A stretch of 40,851 nt of DNA from Nitrospira sp. CG24C (GCA_002869885.2 NEWR02000002.1:1-40851), one strand, 5' to 3'. Counted from the stretch's first letter, positions 1-7,998 are shown. Numbers and translations are program-made. Notes: a model not told the origin generated them from the letters alone.

Positions 1-136
1 GGCCTTGGCGCTGACTTCCGCCGGAAGAGCGAGATTCGCGAGCTTGCTCTGTGGGGAGGGAAAGCTGGAACTGACCGCCTTTTGTTCTTTATGGTTTTTC
101 AAGGGGTGGGCTGGCTGATCCCCGACTGCACGCAAC

Positions 137-190
137 CTTCTCACCCGCCCACCCACTGGCACGCCGAGACGTGCCATTAGCCCGAGCGAG
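137..190 (+). repeat. GC-rich approximately 50-bp repeat module, copy 1
   Basis: This copy begins TTCTCACCCGCCCACCCACT and contains a short hairpin, GGCACG..CGTGCC, before CCCGAGCGAG. A close copy lies at 16627-16680, an interrupted one at 16804-16912 and a diverged one at 24511-24560. Here it sits in a degenerate family 2 context: CGACTGCACGC lies just upstream and GAGGGCCTTCC follows. No gene is visible in positions 1-454; the stretch is repeat-derived. Confidence 0.65.
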
Positions 191-276
191 GGCCTTCCTT
201 CTATTCTTCTTCCAGTCGCGGATGGAACGGATGCGAGGCGAGGACTAAGAATCTCTTTCGTGGTTCTCCTACACGG

Positions 277-451
277 CTGGCGAGAAGAGTTTCGAGGCGA
301 CTTTGCCGAAGGAGCGAAGCAGCTGAGGCAGTGAGGGGGAGAAGGAAAGCGGAAACTGACCGAGTCCGCGAGGGAATTTCCGAAGGCTTCCGCTCCTCCT
401 CACTGCCTCAGCCGCTCCGGAGGCGCGGGAGCCTCGAACTCTTCTCGCCAG
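277..451. repeat. Long imperfect inverted repeat downstream of the ferredoxin operon
   Basis: The outer 13 bases CTGGCGAGAAGAG (277-289) are exactly complementary to 439-451. Further in, GCTGAGGCAGTGAGG pairs imperfectly with CCTCACTGCCTCAGC. The whole is a hairpin of about 175 bp with a loop near 350-380. It ends four bases before the stop codon of the minus-strand ferredoxin gene, so it would form in the 3' end of that transcript and could act as a transcript-stabilising or terminator-like structure. There is no U-tract, so a simple rho-independent terminator is not supported. Confidence 0.6.
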
Positions 452-454
452 ACG

Positions 455-754
455 TTACTTTTTTTGCGGCTCCAGCATCTTCTCCCCCTTTTTGAACACC
501 CCGTAGATCGCCTGCGAGGGACAGGCATCAAGGCAGAGACGGCAGCTTTCCAGGCAGCGGGAAGCATCGAACTTGTAGGGGGGGGTGGAAAGCCAAGCCC
601 CGGTCGGACAGATCGGCACACAGATGGCTTGATGCGTGCAGCGGTCGGGATGGCGGACAAGGTGATCGCGAATGACCATCATGGGTTTGACTCCTTCAAA
701 GAGACCCTGGGAAAAAATGTCGAACATGTTTCTATCGGGGAGGCTGTCACTCAC
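455..754 (-). CDS. 4Fe-4S ferredoxin-like protein
   Basis: Small iron-sulfur protein of about 99 residues, presumably an electron carrier in the cytoplasm. Two cysteine groups are visible. The second is a near-classical C-x3-C-x2-C-x3-C-P (RCLESCRLCLDACP). The first reads C-x5-C-x3-C-P (CTHQAICVPICP) and so has one cysteine fewer than a normal CxxCxxCxxxCP motif. One 4Fe-4S cluster is safe; a second may be absent or 3Fe-4S. I chose the GTG at 754 because AAGGAG lies five bases upstream and the start overlaps the previous stop by four bases (GTGA). An in-frame GTG at 760 and an ATG at 727 are alternatives. It is the last gene of a four-gene minus-strand operon that also encodes a 2Fe-2S ferredoxin. 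Redox partner unknown. Confidence 0.8.
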   Translation of the reverse strand: MSDSLPDRNMFDIFSQGLFEGVKPMMVIRDHLVRHPDRCTHQAICVPICPTGAWLSTPPYKFDASRCLESCRLCLDACPSQAIYGVFKKGEKMLEPQKK

Positions 755-1164
755 TTCCACTCCTTCACAAGTTCTTTCAAGCGATCTTTTAATTCCGGAT
801 GCTGCTCCAGATTATTCTGAATCGCTCCAAGAATCTTATCGACCCTAGCCGACTTGAGGGCGTCCCTGTCCTTTTTAACCAGTCGGTCGTACTCCACGTA
901 GGCCGTCTGATGCGCAGGTTCGAGGAGCGTCCGTGCTACCACCAACGCCTCTCCCAACTCGTAGGGCTCCGGCGCCATCGCGGGCACGATGGTAAAACTA
1001 CCATCGGTGCACACCAGCACAGCCGCCCCTTGTTTCCCCTTGAGCGGAATGACAGCCTTGATGGTTTTACCCTCCAAGACTTCCCAGTTCCCGAGTAACC
1101 CCGGAAACTGCTTCATGAAGGCCACCTTTTCCAGGTTGGCTTTCCACTTTTCTTCGACTGCCAT
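751..1164 (-). CDS. Conserved hypothetical protein in ferredoxin operon
   Basis: A 137-residue soluble protein with no signal peptide, membrane segment or cysteine cluster. I do not recognise the family. The N-terminal half looks like a compact beta-rich domain (around residues 28-70, with GNWEVLEGKTIKAVIPLKG). The C-terminal half, about 85-137, is strongly charged and helical (DRLVKKDRDALKSARVDKIL). It starts 21 bases after the stop of the 2Fe-2S ferredoxin gene and overlaps the 4Fe-4S ferredoxin gene by four bases, so it is almost certainly co-translated with them. A role tied to those electron carriers is an inference from context only. Confidence 0.75.
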   Translation of the reverse strand: MAVEEKWKANLEKVAFMKQFPGLLGNWEVLEGKTIKAVIPLKGKQGAAVLVCTDGSFTIVPAMAPEPYELGEALVVARTLLEPAHQTAYVEYDRLVKKDRDALKSARVDKILGAIQNNLEQHPELKDRLKELVKEWK

Positions 1165-1185
1165 CTCGATCCTTGTGGTGCAACG

Positions 1186-1536
1186 CTACGATGTGAGCGG
1201 AGGGAGTGTTTTAGGGGCCGGGTGATCGGGCATGATGAGACGGGTCACGACCTCGCCCTTGATGACATGGCGCTCCATGATTTCCGTCACATCGGCTTCG
1301 GATTTGACTTGATACCACACGCCTTCTGGATAGATCACCACACTCGGCCCTTCAGCGCAATGATCGAGGCACCCTGCCTTATTTGCGCGAACGACGTCTT
1401 TCAAATCCAGCCGCTTCGCTTCCTGCTTGAAGTGGGCATGGAGCGCCTCAGAGCCAAGCTTGGAACAGCTCCCACGGGGGTCGTCGGGGCTCCGCTGGTT
1501 GGTACAGACAAAGATGTGGCGTTTATAACCAGACAT
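1186..1536 (-). CDS. 2Fe-2S ferredoxin, thioredoxin-like fold
   Basis: A 116-residue protein beginning MSGYKRHIFVCTNQR. It matches the thioredoxin-fold 2Fe-2S ferredoxin family (Clostridium pasteurianum/Aquifex type): a first pair of cysteines in VCTNQR...RGSC, then a second pair in GCLDHCAEGPSVVIYPEGVW after about 35 residues. The GPxVxVYPEGxWY stretch is characteristic of that family. Four cysteines would bind one 2Fe-2S cluster. An upstream in-frame extension to 1653 is rejected: it overlaps the preceding gene and has no family similarity, whereas ATG 1536 lies 13 bases behind the preceding stop. It is the second gene of the four-gene operon. Confidence 0.88.
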   Translation of the reverse strand: MSGYKRHIFVCTNQRSPDDPRGSCSKLGSEALHAHFKQEAKRLDLKDVVRANKAGCLDHCAEGPSVVIYPEGVWYQVKSEADVTEIMERHVIKGEVVTRLIMPDHPAPKTLPPLTS

Positions 1537-1549
1537 GATCGATTGTAAT

Positions 1550-1933
1550 TTAGGCTGGAACGGTAACGGTATTGAGCCGTTCGAGTACACGTGTGACGTC
1601 GCTGCTCGCAAGTAGAGGTGAGCGATGCTGTGCTGCATCAAGCAGGGCGACAACTTCTCTCAGGCGCAACGCGGCACGCTGGAACTCATCGGGTGTCGAC
1701 AGTTGAGATGTCTGTCCAGCCTCCAGCTTATCGATCTCGGCAGTGATGTCTCGGAAATCTCGCTGGAGATTTTTCTGCATCGAGCAACCGTCGCAGTACC
1801 ATTTAGGGCTTTGATCGGTCGAGGGGGACAGCCGGTCGTAGGTCCGACCGAAAAAGTCCTTCCCCAGTGATAACTTCATGAGCGCAGTGCCAGTGGCGCC
1901 ACAGGCATTGCAAGATCCAACTACGGAATCCAT
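1550..1933 (-). CDS. Hypothetical CxxC-zinc-ribbon-like protein, first gene of ferredoxin operon
   Basis: A 127-residue soluble protein I cannot assign. Residues 8-11 (CNACG) and a second CDGC near residue 47 form two CxxC knuckles about 38 residues apart, consistent with a zinc-ribbon or metal site. The rest is helical and probably coiled coil (around 55-110). Start ATG 1933 has a good Shine-Dalgarno, GGAGG, five bases upstream. It is followed after 13 bases by the 2Fe-2S ferredoxin gene and reads divergently from ald. Confidence 0.72.
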   Translation of the reverse strand: MDSVVGSCNACGATGTALMKLSLGKDFFGRTYDRLSPSTDQSPKWYCDGCSMQKNLQRDFRDITAEIDKLEAGQTSQLSTPDEFQRAALRLREVVALLDAAQHRSPLLASSDVTRVLERLNTVTVPA

Positions 1934-2032
1934 AAGAGCCTCCTCGGTCGATCATGCACTGGCGAACGGACGAATCTTACACCAGGCCTGCAAGCACTGT
2001 CCACATCGTGGTGATGTCTTCGAGAGTCATCT

Positions 2033-2061
2033 CGTGCATTTCCAGAGCCATTGTATATAAT
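2033..2061 (+). promoter_or_regulatory. Possible ald promoter
   Basis: A perfect -10 hexamer TATAAT at 2056-2061 lies 55 bases before the ald start in the divergent gap between the ferredoxin operon and ald. The -35 region around 2033-2038 matches the consensus poorly, so only the -10 is convincing. Confidence 0.3.
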
Positions 2062-2115
2062 CGTGTTTAACTCACGTGAAAAGTCCAGAATGGATCGCGC
2101 CAGAAGGGAGAGGCC

Positions 2116-3219
2116 ATGATCGTCGGGGTTCCAAAAGAAATTAAGGATCATGAGTATCGTGTCAGTGTCACTCCCGATGGGGTACGGGCGTTACGTCAAG
2201 CCGGCCATGATGTCTTGATCGAACCATCGGCCGGAATCGGTAGTGGATACTCGGATGGAGACTACCGGAACGCCGGCGCTACCACGGCAGAATCAAAAGA
2301 GCAGCTGTTTCAGCAAGCGACTATCATCGTGAAGGTCAAGGAACCGCTGCTTTCCGAATGCCGTTTCTTCCATCCGGGCCAGATCCTGTTTACCTATTTG
2401 CATTTGGCTTCCTTGCCGGATCTCACGAAGGCCCTCCTGGATACCAGGATCACGGCGATCGCCTACGAGACGATCGAGGCGAAGGACGGCACGTTGCCGA
2501 TGCTCAAGCCGATGAGCGAAATTGCAGGGAGAATGTCTGTCCAGATCGGCGCGCGCTATCTGGAAAAGACACAAGGAGGGCGCGGGCTTCTCTTGGCCGG
2601 TGTGCCTGGCGTGGAACCGGGAAAGGTGGTGGTGCTGGGGGCAGGGGTGGTAGGAAGCGCGGCAACTCGGATTGCTGTCGGCATGGGTGCGCAGGTGACG
2701 GTAATCAATCTCGATCTTGAGCGGCTCCGGGCGCTCGATGAACTCTATCGTGGTCGAATTGTGACGCGTGCCTCCACCCAAGCGGCAATTGACGAATCAG
2801 TGATGGCCGCAGACCTTGTGATCGGGGCAGTCCTCGTCCCTGGGGCTCAAGCGCCCAAGCTCGTCTCACGTGAATTGGTAGCGCGCATGAAGCCGGGGGC
2901 CGTGGTGGTGGATGTCGCGGTCGATCAAGGCGGTTGTTTCGAGACCACGAAACCCACGACCCATTCGGACCCGGTCTATGTGGTGGACGGGGTACTCCAT
3001 TATTGTGTGTCCAATATGCCGGGGATTGTTCCTCGTACGTCGACTGCCGCGCTGACGAATGCCACGCTTCCGTATCTGTTGCGTCTGGCATCGCAGGGGG
3101 TGGAAGAAGCCGTGCGGGCAGACGCGGGACTGGCAAAAGGGGTGAACCTGTCCGGCGGCAAGATTACCTGTCGAGCGGTGGCCGATGCCCATAGCTTGCG
3201 TTTCGACCCTCTGATGTAA
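2116..3219 (+). CDS. ald: Alanine dehydrogenase
   Basis: NAD-dependent interconversion of L-alanine with pyruvate and ammonium in the cytoplasm. The 367-residue length is typical of the family. All the expected active-site residues are at their usual numbers: R15, K75, H96 and D270. The Rossmann nucleotide motif GAGVVG is at residues 175-180, with an acidic residue (D200) at the end of the next strand to hold the ribose. The start ATG is preceded by GGGAGAGG at a good distance. It stands alone, divergent from the ferredoxin operon and followed by tRNA-Pro. It provides a link between carbon and nitrogen pools. Confidence 0.97.
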   Translation: MIVGVPKEIKDHEYRVSVTPDGVRALRQAGHDVLIEPSAGIGSGYSDGDYRNAGATTAESKEQLFQQATIIVKVKEPLLSECRFFHPGQILFTYLHLASLPDLTKALLDTRITAIAYETIEAKDGTLPMLKPMSEIAGRMSVQIGARYLEKTQGGRGLLLAGVPGVEPGKVVVLGAGVVGSAATRIAVGMGAQVTVINLDLERLRALDELYRGRIVTRASTQAAIDESVMAADLVIGAVLVPGAQAPKLVSRELVARMKPGAVVVDVAVDQGGCFETTKPTTHSDPVYVVDGVLHYCVSNMPGIVPRTSTAALTNATLPYLLRLASQGVEEAVRADAGLAKGVNLSGGKITCRAVADAHSLRFDPLM

Positions 3220-3257
3220 GACAATCCCCCCTCGCTTCGTGGCTCTGTTGATTTTGT

Positions 3258-3518
<261 letters not shown>

Positions 3519-3660
3519 CTCCAAAGCTTATTCACCCCCCCCAGCATTTCCATTTGGCTTTTCAGAACTGTTGTGCGAAAGTCCCACGCGCGGAATCGCA
3601 AAACGCGTGACGCCTCAGCGGAGGTATGAGAGTATCCGTTCGTTGGATAGACCGTACAGT

Positions 3661-3969
3661 ATGTCTAAGTCTATGGCCAAACCGATTGAGCCTCCAGCTC
3701 TTCGAGCAAAATTGTTGGTGAAGGGAAAAGTCCAAGGAGTCGGATATCGAGCCTATGCAACTCGCGTCGCATCGGAACGAGGGCTCGGCGGAGGCGTCAG
3801 GAACCTCGATGATGGCCGAGTCGAACTAGAAGTTGAAGGCCCCAAAGACCAGATTCTGATTCTGATCGATGACTTAAAGATTGGGCCTCCGGCATCGCGA
3901 GTGGCAGCCGTTGAAGTGGAATGGAGTCCGGCCACAGAGCGATTTTCAGACTTTCGAATCTGGTATTGA
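3661..3969 (+). CDS. acyP: Acylphosphatase
   Basis: Hydrolyses acyl phosphates such as acetyl phosphate and carbamoyl phosphate; a small cytoplasmic enzyme. About 103 residues from ATG 3661, or 98 from ATG 3676. The signature KVQGVGYR carries the phosphate-binding arginine (R30) and VRNLDDGRVE carries the catalytic asparagine (N48). A one- to two-glycine expansion (GLGGG) precedes the second motif. The family normally has 90-100 residues, so the longer in-frame extension back to a TTG at 3571 is not credible. A family 1 hairpin lies immediately downstream. Confidence 0.9.
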   Translation: MSKSMAKPIEPPALRAKLLVKGKVQGVGYRAYATRVASERGLGGGVRNLDDGRVELEVEGPKDQILILIDDLKIGPPASRVAAVEVEWSPATERFSDFRIWY

Positions 3970-3992
3970 GCGAACCGGTTTGCAGGATGCTC

Positions 3993-4066
3993 AATCTGGT
4001 TTGTTTTGTTTATCTGGTTCATCTGGTCTGTCTGGTTTAACCAAACAAACGAGACAAACCAAATAA
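3993..4066. repeat. Family 1 hairpin repeat (9-nt period), copy 1
   Basis: The left arm is TG-rich with units of nine bases of the form SGTYYRTYT (for example TCTGGTTTG, TCTGGTTCA). The right arm is the AC-rich complement (ACCAAACAAACGAGACAAAC). The arms meet at TTTAACC. It lies between acyP and the sigma-factor gene. Similar elements are at 6487, 7403, 8352, 9137, 9992, 10118, 21929, 22766 and 23553. Confidence 0.85.
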
Positions 4067-4121
4067 CGGTCTTCTTCTGTTGGCGGACTTTTTCAGCACC
4101 CTGCTAGGAGCGACGGAACGT

Positions 4122-5090
4122 ATGGCACGAGGAGGTGAGGAGTTGCACGATCTGGGCGAAGCGCGCCGACACGTCGTCGACCATGACGACGAGGATACGG
4201 CCATGTCGTCGAGAACGGATGAGTCTCACGCCGGCGAAGACACATCGAGTCGCCGCTCCGAAGGATTAGATACCCTCAAGTGCTACTTGCGCGAGATCCG
4301 TCACTCAACCTTGCTGACGTTTAAGCAAGAGCAGCAGCTGGGCAAGCGGGTCATGGCGGGAGATGAGCAGGCGCGCCAACAGATGATCGAATCGAATCTC
4401 CGCCTGGTGATCAGTATCGGTAAGCGATATATGCATCGCGGATTCCCCTTCTCCGATGTCATCGAAGAGGGCAATCTTGGGCTGATCAAGGCCGTCGAAA
4501 AATTCAACTACAAGCGCGGGTTTCGCTTCAGCACCTATGCGTCCTGGTGGATCAGGCAATACATCGAACGAGCGATTATCAATCAGGGAAAGCTCGTGCG
4601 GTTGCCGGTGCATGTGGTGGAGCGGCTGAATCGTTATCTCGGCAAAGTGGAGCGGCTGGTCCAGGAGCTCGGACGAGAGCCCACTGCGTCTGAAGTCGCG
4701 TCACGAATGAAAACGACGGACGAAGAGGTGTTGGATCTCAAACAAGTGGTCCGCACGACCTGTTCATTGGACAGTCCGATCAATGAAGGTGGCGACACAT
4801 TCTTGCGCGATGTGATCGAGGATCCTTCATGTATCTCGCCTGCCGATACGACCGAGGGGGTGATGCGTCGGGCGGAGATGATGGAGTGGGTGCAGGAGTT
4901 GCCTGAGAAGGAGCAAACTGTTATTATGTCGCGGTTTGGGCTCGATGGGAGTGAGGCCAAGACATTGGAAGAAATCGGCCGGGAGATGGGGTTGACCCGT
5001 GAGCGGGTCCGGCAGATTGAAATGGCCGCCTTGGCGCGTTTGCGCCATACCATTGAACGCAAAACCATGACACAAGCCGACCTACTCTGA
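4122..5090 (+). CDS. rpoS: RpoS/RpoD-family RNA polymerase sigma factor
   Basis: A sigma-70 family factor directing RNA polymerase to promoters; cytoplasmic. An acidic N-terminal segment of about 50 residues replaces the long region 1.1 of a primary sigma factor. Then come region 1.2 ([17 protein letters not shown]), region 2 ([44 protein letters not shown]), region 3 ([15 protein letters not shown]) and region 4 with the helix-turn-helix [20 protein letters not shown]. Length and sequence are closest to RpoS-type general stress sigma factors. ATG 4122 has AGGAG eleven bases upstream; TTG 4080 and ATG 4203 are alternatives. apt follows after only three bases. The symbol is by similarity; it could equally be named a group 2 RpoD paralogue. 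Confidence 0.88.
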   Translation: MARGGEELHDLGEARRHVVDHDDEDTAMSSRTDESHAGEDTSSRRSEGLDTLKCYLREIRHSTLLTFKQEQQLGKRVMAGDEQARQQMIESNLRLVISIGKRYMHRGFPFSDVIEEGNLGLIKAVEKFNYKRGFRFSTYASWWIRQYIERAIINQGKLVRLPVHVVERLNRYLGKVERLVQELGREPTASEVASRMKTTDEEVLDLKQVVRTTCSLDSPINEGGDTFLRDVIEDPSCISPADTTEGVMRRAEMMEWVQELPEKEQTVIMSRFGLDGSEAKTLEEIGREMGLTRERVRQIEMAALARLRHTIERKTMTQADLL

Positions 5091-5093
5091 CCG

Positions 5094-5618
5094 ATGCCTC
5101 CCGTCAACTATCACGCCCTCATTCGCGAGGTTCCCGACTTCCCCAAGCCCGGTATTCTCTTCTACGATATCACCACGCTGCTCAAAGACGCCCGCGCCCT
5201 GTTATCGATTGCCGATGAGTTGACCGCTTACTATCAGGGACAACGGATCGCCAAAGTCATCGGCATTGAATCGCGCGGATTCATTTTCGGTGGGATGCTG
5301 GCCAACCGGTTGAACGCCGGGTTTGTCCCAGTCCGGAAGCCCGGCAAATTGCCCGCCGACAGTTATGAGGTCAAATACAGCCTCGAGTACGGTTCCAACT
5401 CCCTTGCCATCCACCGCGATGCGATTAGTGCAGGAGAGCGAGTGCTGATCGTGGATGATTTGCTGGCCACAGGAGGCACAGCAGCCGCAACGGTGTCCCT
5501 GGTTCGGCAGTTAGGAGGCGAGATCGCCGGGCTCGACTTTCTCGTGGAACTCCAAGGCCTGAAAGGCCGCGAAAAGCTGGTCGGCTACCCCATCCATTCG
5601 ACGATCCTCTATCCCTAG
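5094..5618 (+). CDS. apt: Adenine phosphoribosyltransferase
   Basis: Converts adenine and PRPP to AMP in purine salvage; cytoplasmic. 174 residues, the usual size. Family hallmarks are [18 protein letters not shown] at the N terminus, ESRGFIFG near residue 60 and the PRPP-binding loop [14 protein letters not shown] at 117-130, with its two acidic residues. The start lies three bases after the stop of the sigma-factor gene, so the two are probably co-transcribed and possibly translationally coupled. Confidence 0.97.
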   Translation: MPPVNYHALIREVPDFPKPGILFYDITTLLKDARALLSIADELTAYYQGQRIAKVIGIESRGFIFGGMLANRLNAGFVPVRKPGKLPADSYEVKYSLEYGSNSLAIHRDAISAGERVLIVDDLLATGGTAAATVSLVRQLGGEIAGLDFLVELQGLKGREKLVGYPIHSTILYP

Positions 5619-5646
5619 GGCCTCCAGGTTCTTCCCCTACAACCCC

Positions 5647-5676
5647 TTGTCAAAGATCATGGCGCCGTGCTATGAA
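5647..5676 (+). promoter_or_regulatory. Likely sigma-70 promoter of the dksA-like gene
   Basis: TTGTCA at 5647-5652 and TATGAA at 5671-5676 are separated by 18 bases, with TGC directly before the -10. This places the transcription start near 5683, after an in-frame TTG at 5647. It supports ATG 5728 as the true start of the gene. Confidence 0.45.
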
Positions 5677-5727
5677 TGCCGAACTTTTTCCGGCTATTCG
5701 GCGTTCACCCTAGGAGTAGTATCCGTC

Positions 5728-6294
5728 ATGGCAACGAAAACCCCCGCCAAGAAGAAACCGGCAGCGAAAGCCAAGATGCGGGCGAAGATCGAGAAACCCG
5801 CGAGCAAACCTAAGCGCACTCCAGTTGTGGTTCCTGAAAAAACTATCAGCATGGCCGTCTCTCCCCTGGCTGCCAGACCCAAAGAGTCAGCGAAAGAACG
5901 CGAAGGCCGGGAACACCGCCGCCAAGTTCTCCATCAGATGTTGATGCGGAAGCGCCAGGAAATCATCAAGGAAATTGAAGAAAGTCTAGGCCAATCACTC
6001 AGCGAAGACAAACAACGACGCCTTGAGTCTGCACGAGACGTCGGCGATCAGGCTCTCATGGATCTCGATCGCGAGCTGGGCATCTCCTTGATGGAAATGC
6101 GCAATCGCCGTCGGCAAGCGATCGACGAAGCGTTAACGAGGCTCAACGAAGGCACCTACGGTATCTGTGCAGAGTGTGGCGTCGAGATCAGCGAGCGGCG
6201 ATTAGAAGCAGTTCCGTTTGCGAAACTCTGCGTCGAATGTCAGTCGAAAGAAGAGTTGCTGGAAAAAATTGAGCGAGAAGAAGATCGCGACTAG
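5728..6294 (+). CDS. DksA/TraR-family zinc-finger regulator
   Basis: A protein of the DksA/TraR family, which bind the RNA polymerase secondary channel and modulate promoters. 188 residues from ATG 5728, which has TAGGAG about 11 bases upstream. The first 45 residues are a basic Ala/Lys/Pro-rich tail that I read as disordered. A long helical hairpin (about 60-140) follows, with the helix LMDLDRELGISLMEMRNRR. The zinc finger has cysteines C147 and C150 (CAEC) and C168 and C171 (CVEC). The aspartates of the classic DksA tip are not obvious, so activity equivalent to DksA is uncertain. The stop codon lies inside the terminal repeat of the element at 6291-6434. Confidence 0.88.
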   Translation: MATKTPAKKKPAAKAKMRAKIEKPASKPKRTPVVVPEKTISMAVSPLAARPKESAKEREGREHRRQVLHQMLMRKRQEIIKEIEESLGQSLSEDKQRRLESARDVGDQALMDLDRELGISLMEMRNRRRQAIDEALTRLNEGTYGICAECGVEISERRLEAVPFAKLCVECQSKEELLEKIEREEDRD

Positions 6295-6434
6295 TGTAGT
6301 GCCTCCAACGCTTCTTTACACTCACCGTTCACCCTGAGCCTGTCGAAGGGGGAAGCATCTCAATGACTTCCATTCATGGTTCGACAAGCTCACCACGAAC
6401 GGACTGTAAAGTGATTACTGAGACACTACACTAG
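6291..6434. mobile_element. MITE-like element with terminal inverted repeats
   Basis: A 144-bp non-coding element. Its ends CTAGTGTAGTG(C/T)CTC are inverted complements (6291-6305 and 6420-6434), followed inward by TTTACA/TGTAAA. The centre holds a second inverted repeat, CCGTTCACCCTGAGCCTGTC against CGACAAGCTCACCACGAACGG. This centre resembles a repeat I know from many bacterial genomes. It overlaps the last four bases of the dksA-like gene, so it supplies that gene's stop codon. No transposase is encoded here. Confidence 0.65.
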
Positions 6435-6486
6435 TTGTTTCTCCTCGCAATCGGCCTTATCCCCGCCTCACATGGTCCGCATCCCG

Positions 6487-6543
6487 TCATCCTGGTCTGT
6501 TTAGTCTATTTGGTTTGCCTGGTCTGTCTCGTTCATTTGGTAT
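6487..6543. repeat. Family 1 repeat, TG-rich arm only
   Basis: Six nine-base units such as TCTGGTCTG and TTTGGTTTG run up to the queC leader. The complementary AC-rich arm that the other copies have is missing, so this copy looks like a half element. Confidence 0.7.
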
Positions 6544-6570
6544 TCTGTGCCACATGCGGGAGTGGGATCG

Positions 6571-7275
6571 ATGACACCGACAGGGAATCGAGCAGTTGTC
6601 TTAGCGAGCGGAGGGCTGGATTCCACTGTCACGGCAGCCATCGCTAAGCAAGATGGGTGCGAACTCTTCTTCCTCACCATGGCCTACGGACAGCGTCATG
6701 CCGTGGAGGTGGAGCGGGCACGGCAGGTCGCAGCCGCCTTGAACGTGGCGAATCATCTGGTGATGAATCTGGATCTTCGCGCCATCGGCGGATCAGCCCT
6801 CACTGGCCCGACGGCTGTACCCAAGGGCCGAGAGGGCAAAGAGCGTAGCCGGACCATCCCTGTCACCTATGTGCCGGGGCGGAATCTCATCTTTCTCTCC
6901 CTTGCCGCAGCGCATGCAGAAGTCGTAGGAGCATCGTTCATCTACTTTGGCGCGAACGTGCTCGACTATTCCGGCTATCCAGACTGCCGGCCTGAATTCA
7001 TTCACGCATTTGAAGCGGCGGTGAAGGAAGGCACGAAAGCCGGCAGGGAAGGGAACCCGCTCCATGTCAAAGCCCCCCTACTGATGCTGTCGAAAGCGGA
7101 CATCATTCGGCAAGGGATCGAACTCCATGTCCCATTTCATTTGACCCATAGTTGTTACGATCCGGCAGGAGATCTGGCTTGTGGGCGATGCGATAGTTGC
7201 GTGATCCGGCGGGAGGGATTTGCGAAGGCTGGGGTTGTAGATCCCATCGCATATGCGATAACCTCAGGATGTTGA
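6571..7275 (+). CDS. queC: 7-cyano-7-deazaguanine synthase QueC
   Basis: ATP-dependent conversion of 7-carboxy-7-deazaguanine and ammonia to preQ0 in queuosine biosynthesis; cytoplasmic. 234 residues from ATG 6571, which has GGGAG at a good distance; the in-frame GTG at 6547 has none. The PP-loop SGGLDS is at 13-18. The zinc site is formed by C195 (HSCYDP) and C204, C207 and C210 (CGRCDSC). The last codons and stop run into the end of a family 3 repeat (7266-7387), so the C-terminal residues Ser-Gly-Cys are repeat-encoded. No other queuosine genes are in the window. Confidence 0.96.
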   Translation: MTPTGNRAVVLASGGLDSTVTAAIAKQDGCELFFLTMAYGQRHAVEVERARQVAAALNVANHLVMNLDLRAIGGSALTGPTAVPKGREGKERSRTIPVTYVPGRNLIFLSLAAAHAEVVGASFIYFGANVLDYSGYPDCRPEFIHAFEAAVKEGTKAGREGNPLHVKAPLLMLSKADIIRQGIELHVPFHLTHSCYDPAGDLACGRCDSCVIRREGFAKAGVVDPIAYAITSGC

Positions 7276-7387
7276 AACAGGCGGCCAGCTTCGTTCTCGC
7301 ATCGTTCAGATCCTCAACGTACCCCAGAGGGTACGCCTCCGGTCTTCACTCGCTGCGGCCTTGCTGACCATCCTGTTTGAACATCCT
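7266..7387 (+). repeat. Family 3 repeat element at the end of queC
   Basis: 122 bp. The ends AGGATGTTGAAACAGG and CCTGTTTGAACATCCT are inverted complements. The interior has GCTTCGTTCTCGC, a palindrome CGTACCCCAGAGGGTACG and CTCGCTGCGGCCTTGC. The queC stop codon lies in the left end. Related elements are at 23708-23832 (opposite orientation) and 24492-24659 (same orientation), with a fragment at about 22889-22918. Confidence 0.8.
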
Positions 7388-7402
7388 GTAGAGGTGCGCA
7401 TC

Positions 7403-7469
7403 CGTATGGTCCGTCTGATTAGTCTAATTCAACCAAACAAACCAGACAGACCGAATAGACCAAATGAAC
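7403..7469. repeat. Family 1 hairpin repeat, copy 3
   Basis: A short TG-rich arm (TATGGTCCG, TCTGATTAG) is followed by a longer AC-rich arm (ACCAAACAAACCAGACAGAC) with nine-base units. It ends about 20 bases before the cytochrome c start and therefore forms most of the leader of that gene. Confidence 0.75.
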
Positions 7470-7490
7470 AAGGTCAGAGGTTCTAATTCC

Positions 7491-7895
7491 ATGAAAATCA
7501 CGATGAAGAAAAGATTTCAGATCGGAGTGTGTTTGCTAGGCCTAGTCTTCCTTGCAGCCTGCGATTCCACACAGCCCACACAACCCCCACAAGCGACCGC
7601 AAGCGGCCCTGTGCCTACCGAATTCCAAACGGGCGAAACCACATTCAACGCGAACTGTTCAGCCTGTCATGGGAAACAAGCGGCAGGAACCGACCACGGA
7701 CCTCCATTAGTGCATAAGGTCTACGAGCCGAACCATCACGGGGATCAGGCCTTCCAACGGGCTGCAGCCAACGGCGTCAATGCGCACCACTGGCAATTCG
7801 GCAACATGCCGAAAATCGATGCCGTGAAACCGGACGACGTCGATCAGATCGTGAAGTATGTGCGGTGGCTGCAGCGCCAGGCCGGCATCCAATAG
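7491..7895 (+). CDS. Lipoprotein c-type cytochrome (class I, monoheme)
   Basis: A membrane-anchored electron carrier on the outer side of the cytoplasmic membrane. 134 residues. The signal peptide MKKRFQIGVCLLGLVFLAAC ends in a lipobox, with C24 as the lipid site. A Pro/Thr/Gln-rich linker follows. One heme site, CSACH, has C56, C59 and H60; M106 in FGNMP is the likely sixth ligand. A closing helix runs DVDQIVKYVRWLQ. ATG 7491 is chosen, with ATG 7503 as an alternative; the more upstream ATG 7464 is inside the family 1 repeat. Redox partner not evident from neighbours. Confidence 0.9.
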   Translation: MKITMKKRFQIGVCLLGLVFLAACDSTQPTQPPQATASGPVPTEFQTGETTFNANCSACHGKQAAGTDHGPPLVHKVYEPNHHGDQAFQRAAANGVNAHHWQFGNMPKIDAVKPDDVDQIVKYVRWLQRQAGIQ

Positions 7896-7900
7896 AAGGA

Positions 7901-7998
7901 AGGGGAGCAGCCAGACCATCCTTTGTGCTCGCAGAACGCGCACGATAAAACGGTGCTCGTCCGATGCGCGCAGTGAAGGACAGTCTGGCTGCTCCCCT
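7901..7998 (-). repeat. Family 2 conserved-core hairpin, reverse orientation
   Basis: The outer arms AGGGGAGCAGCCAGAC and GTCTGGCTGCTCCCCT are perfect complements over 16 bases. Read on the minus strand, the core is CACTGCGCGCATCGGACGAG, then an apical stem GCACCG/CGTGC, then GCGCGTTCTGCGAGCAC. It follows the cytochrome c stop by five bases. Confidence 0.8.

Noticed and set aside
1537..1653. Upstream extension of the 2Fe-2S ferredoxin
   Set aside because: Overlaps the preceding gene and adds no family similarity.
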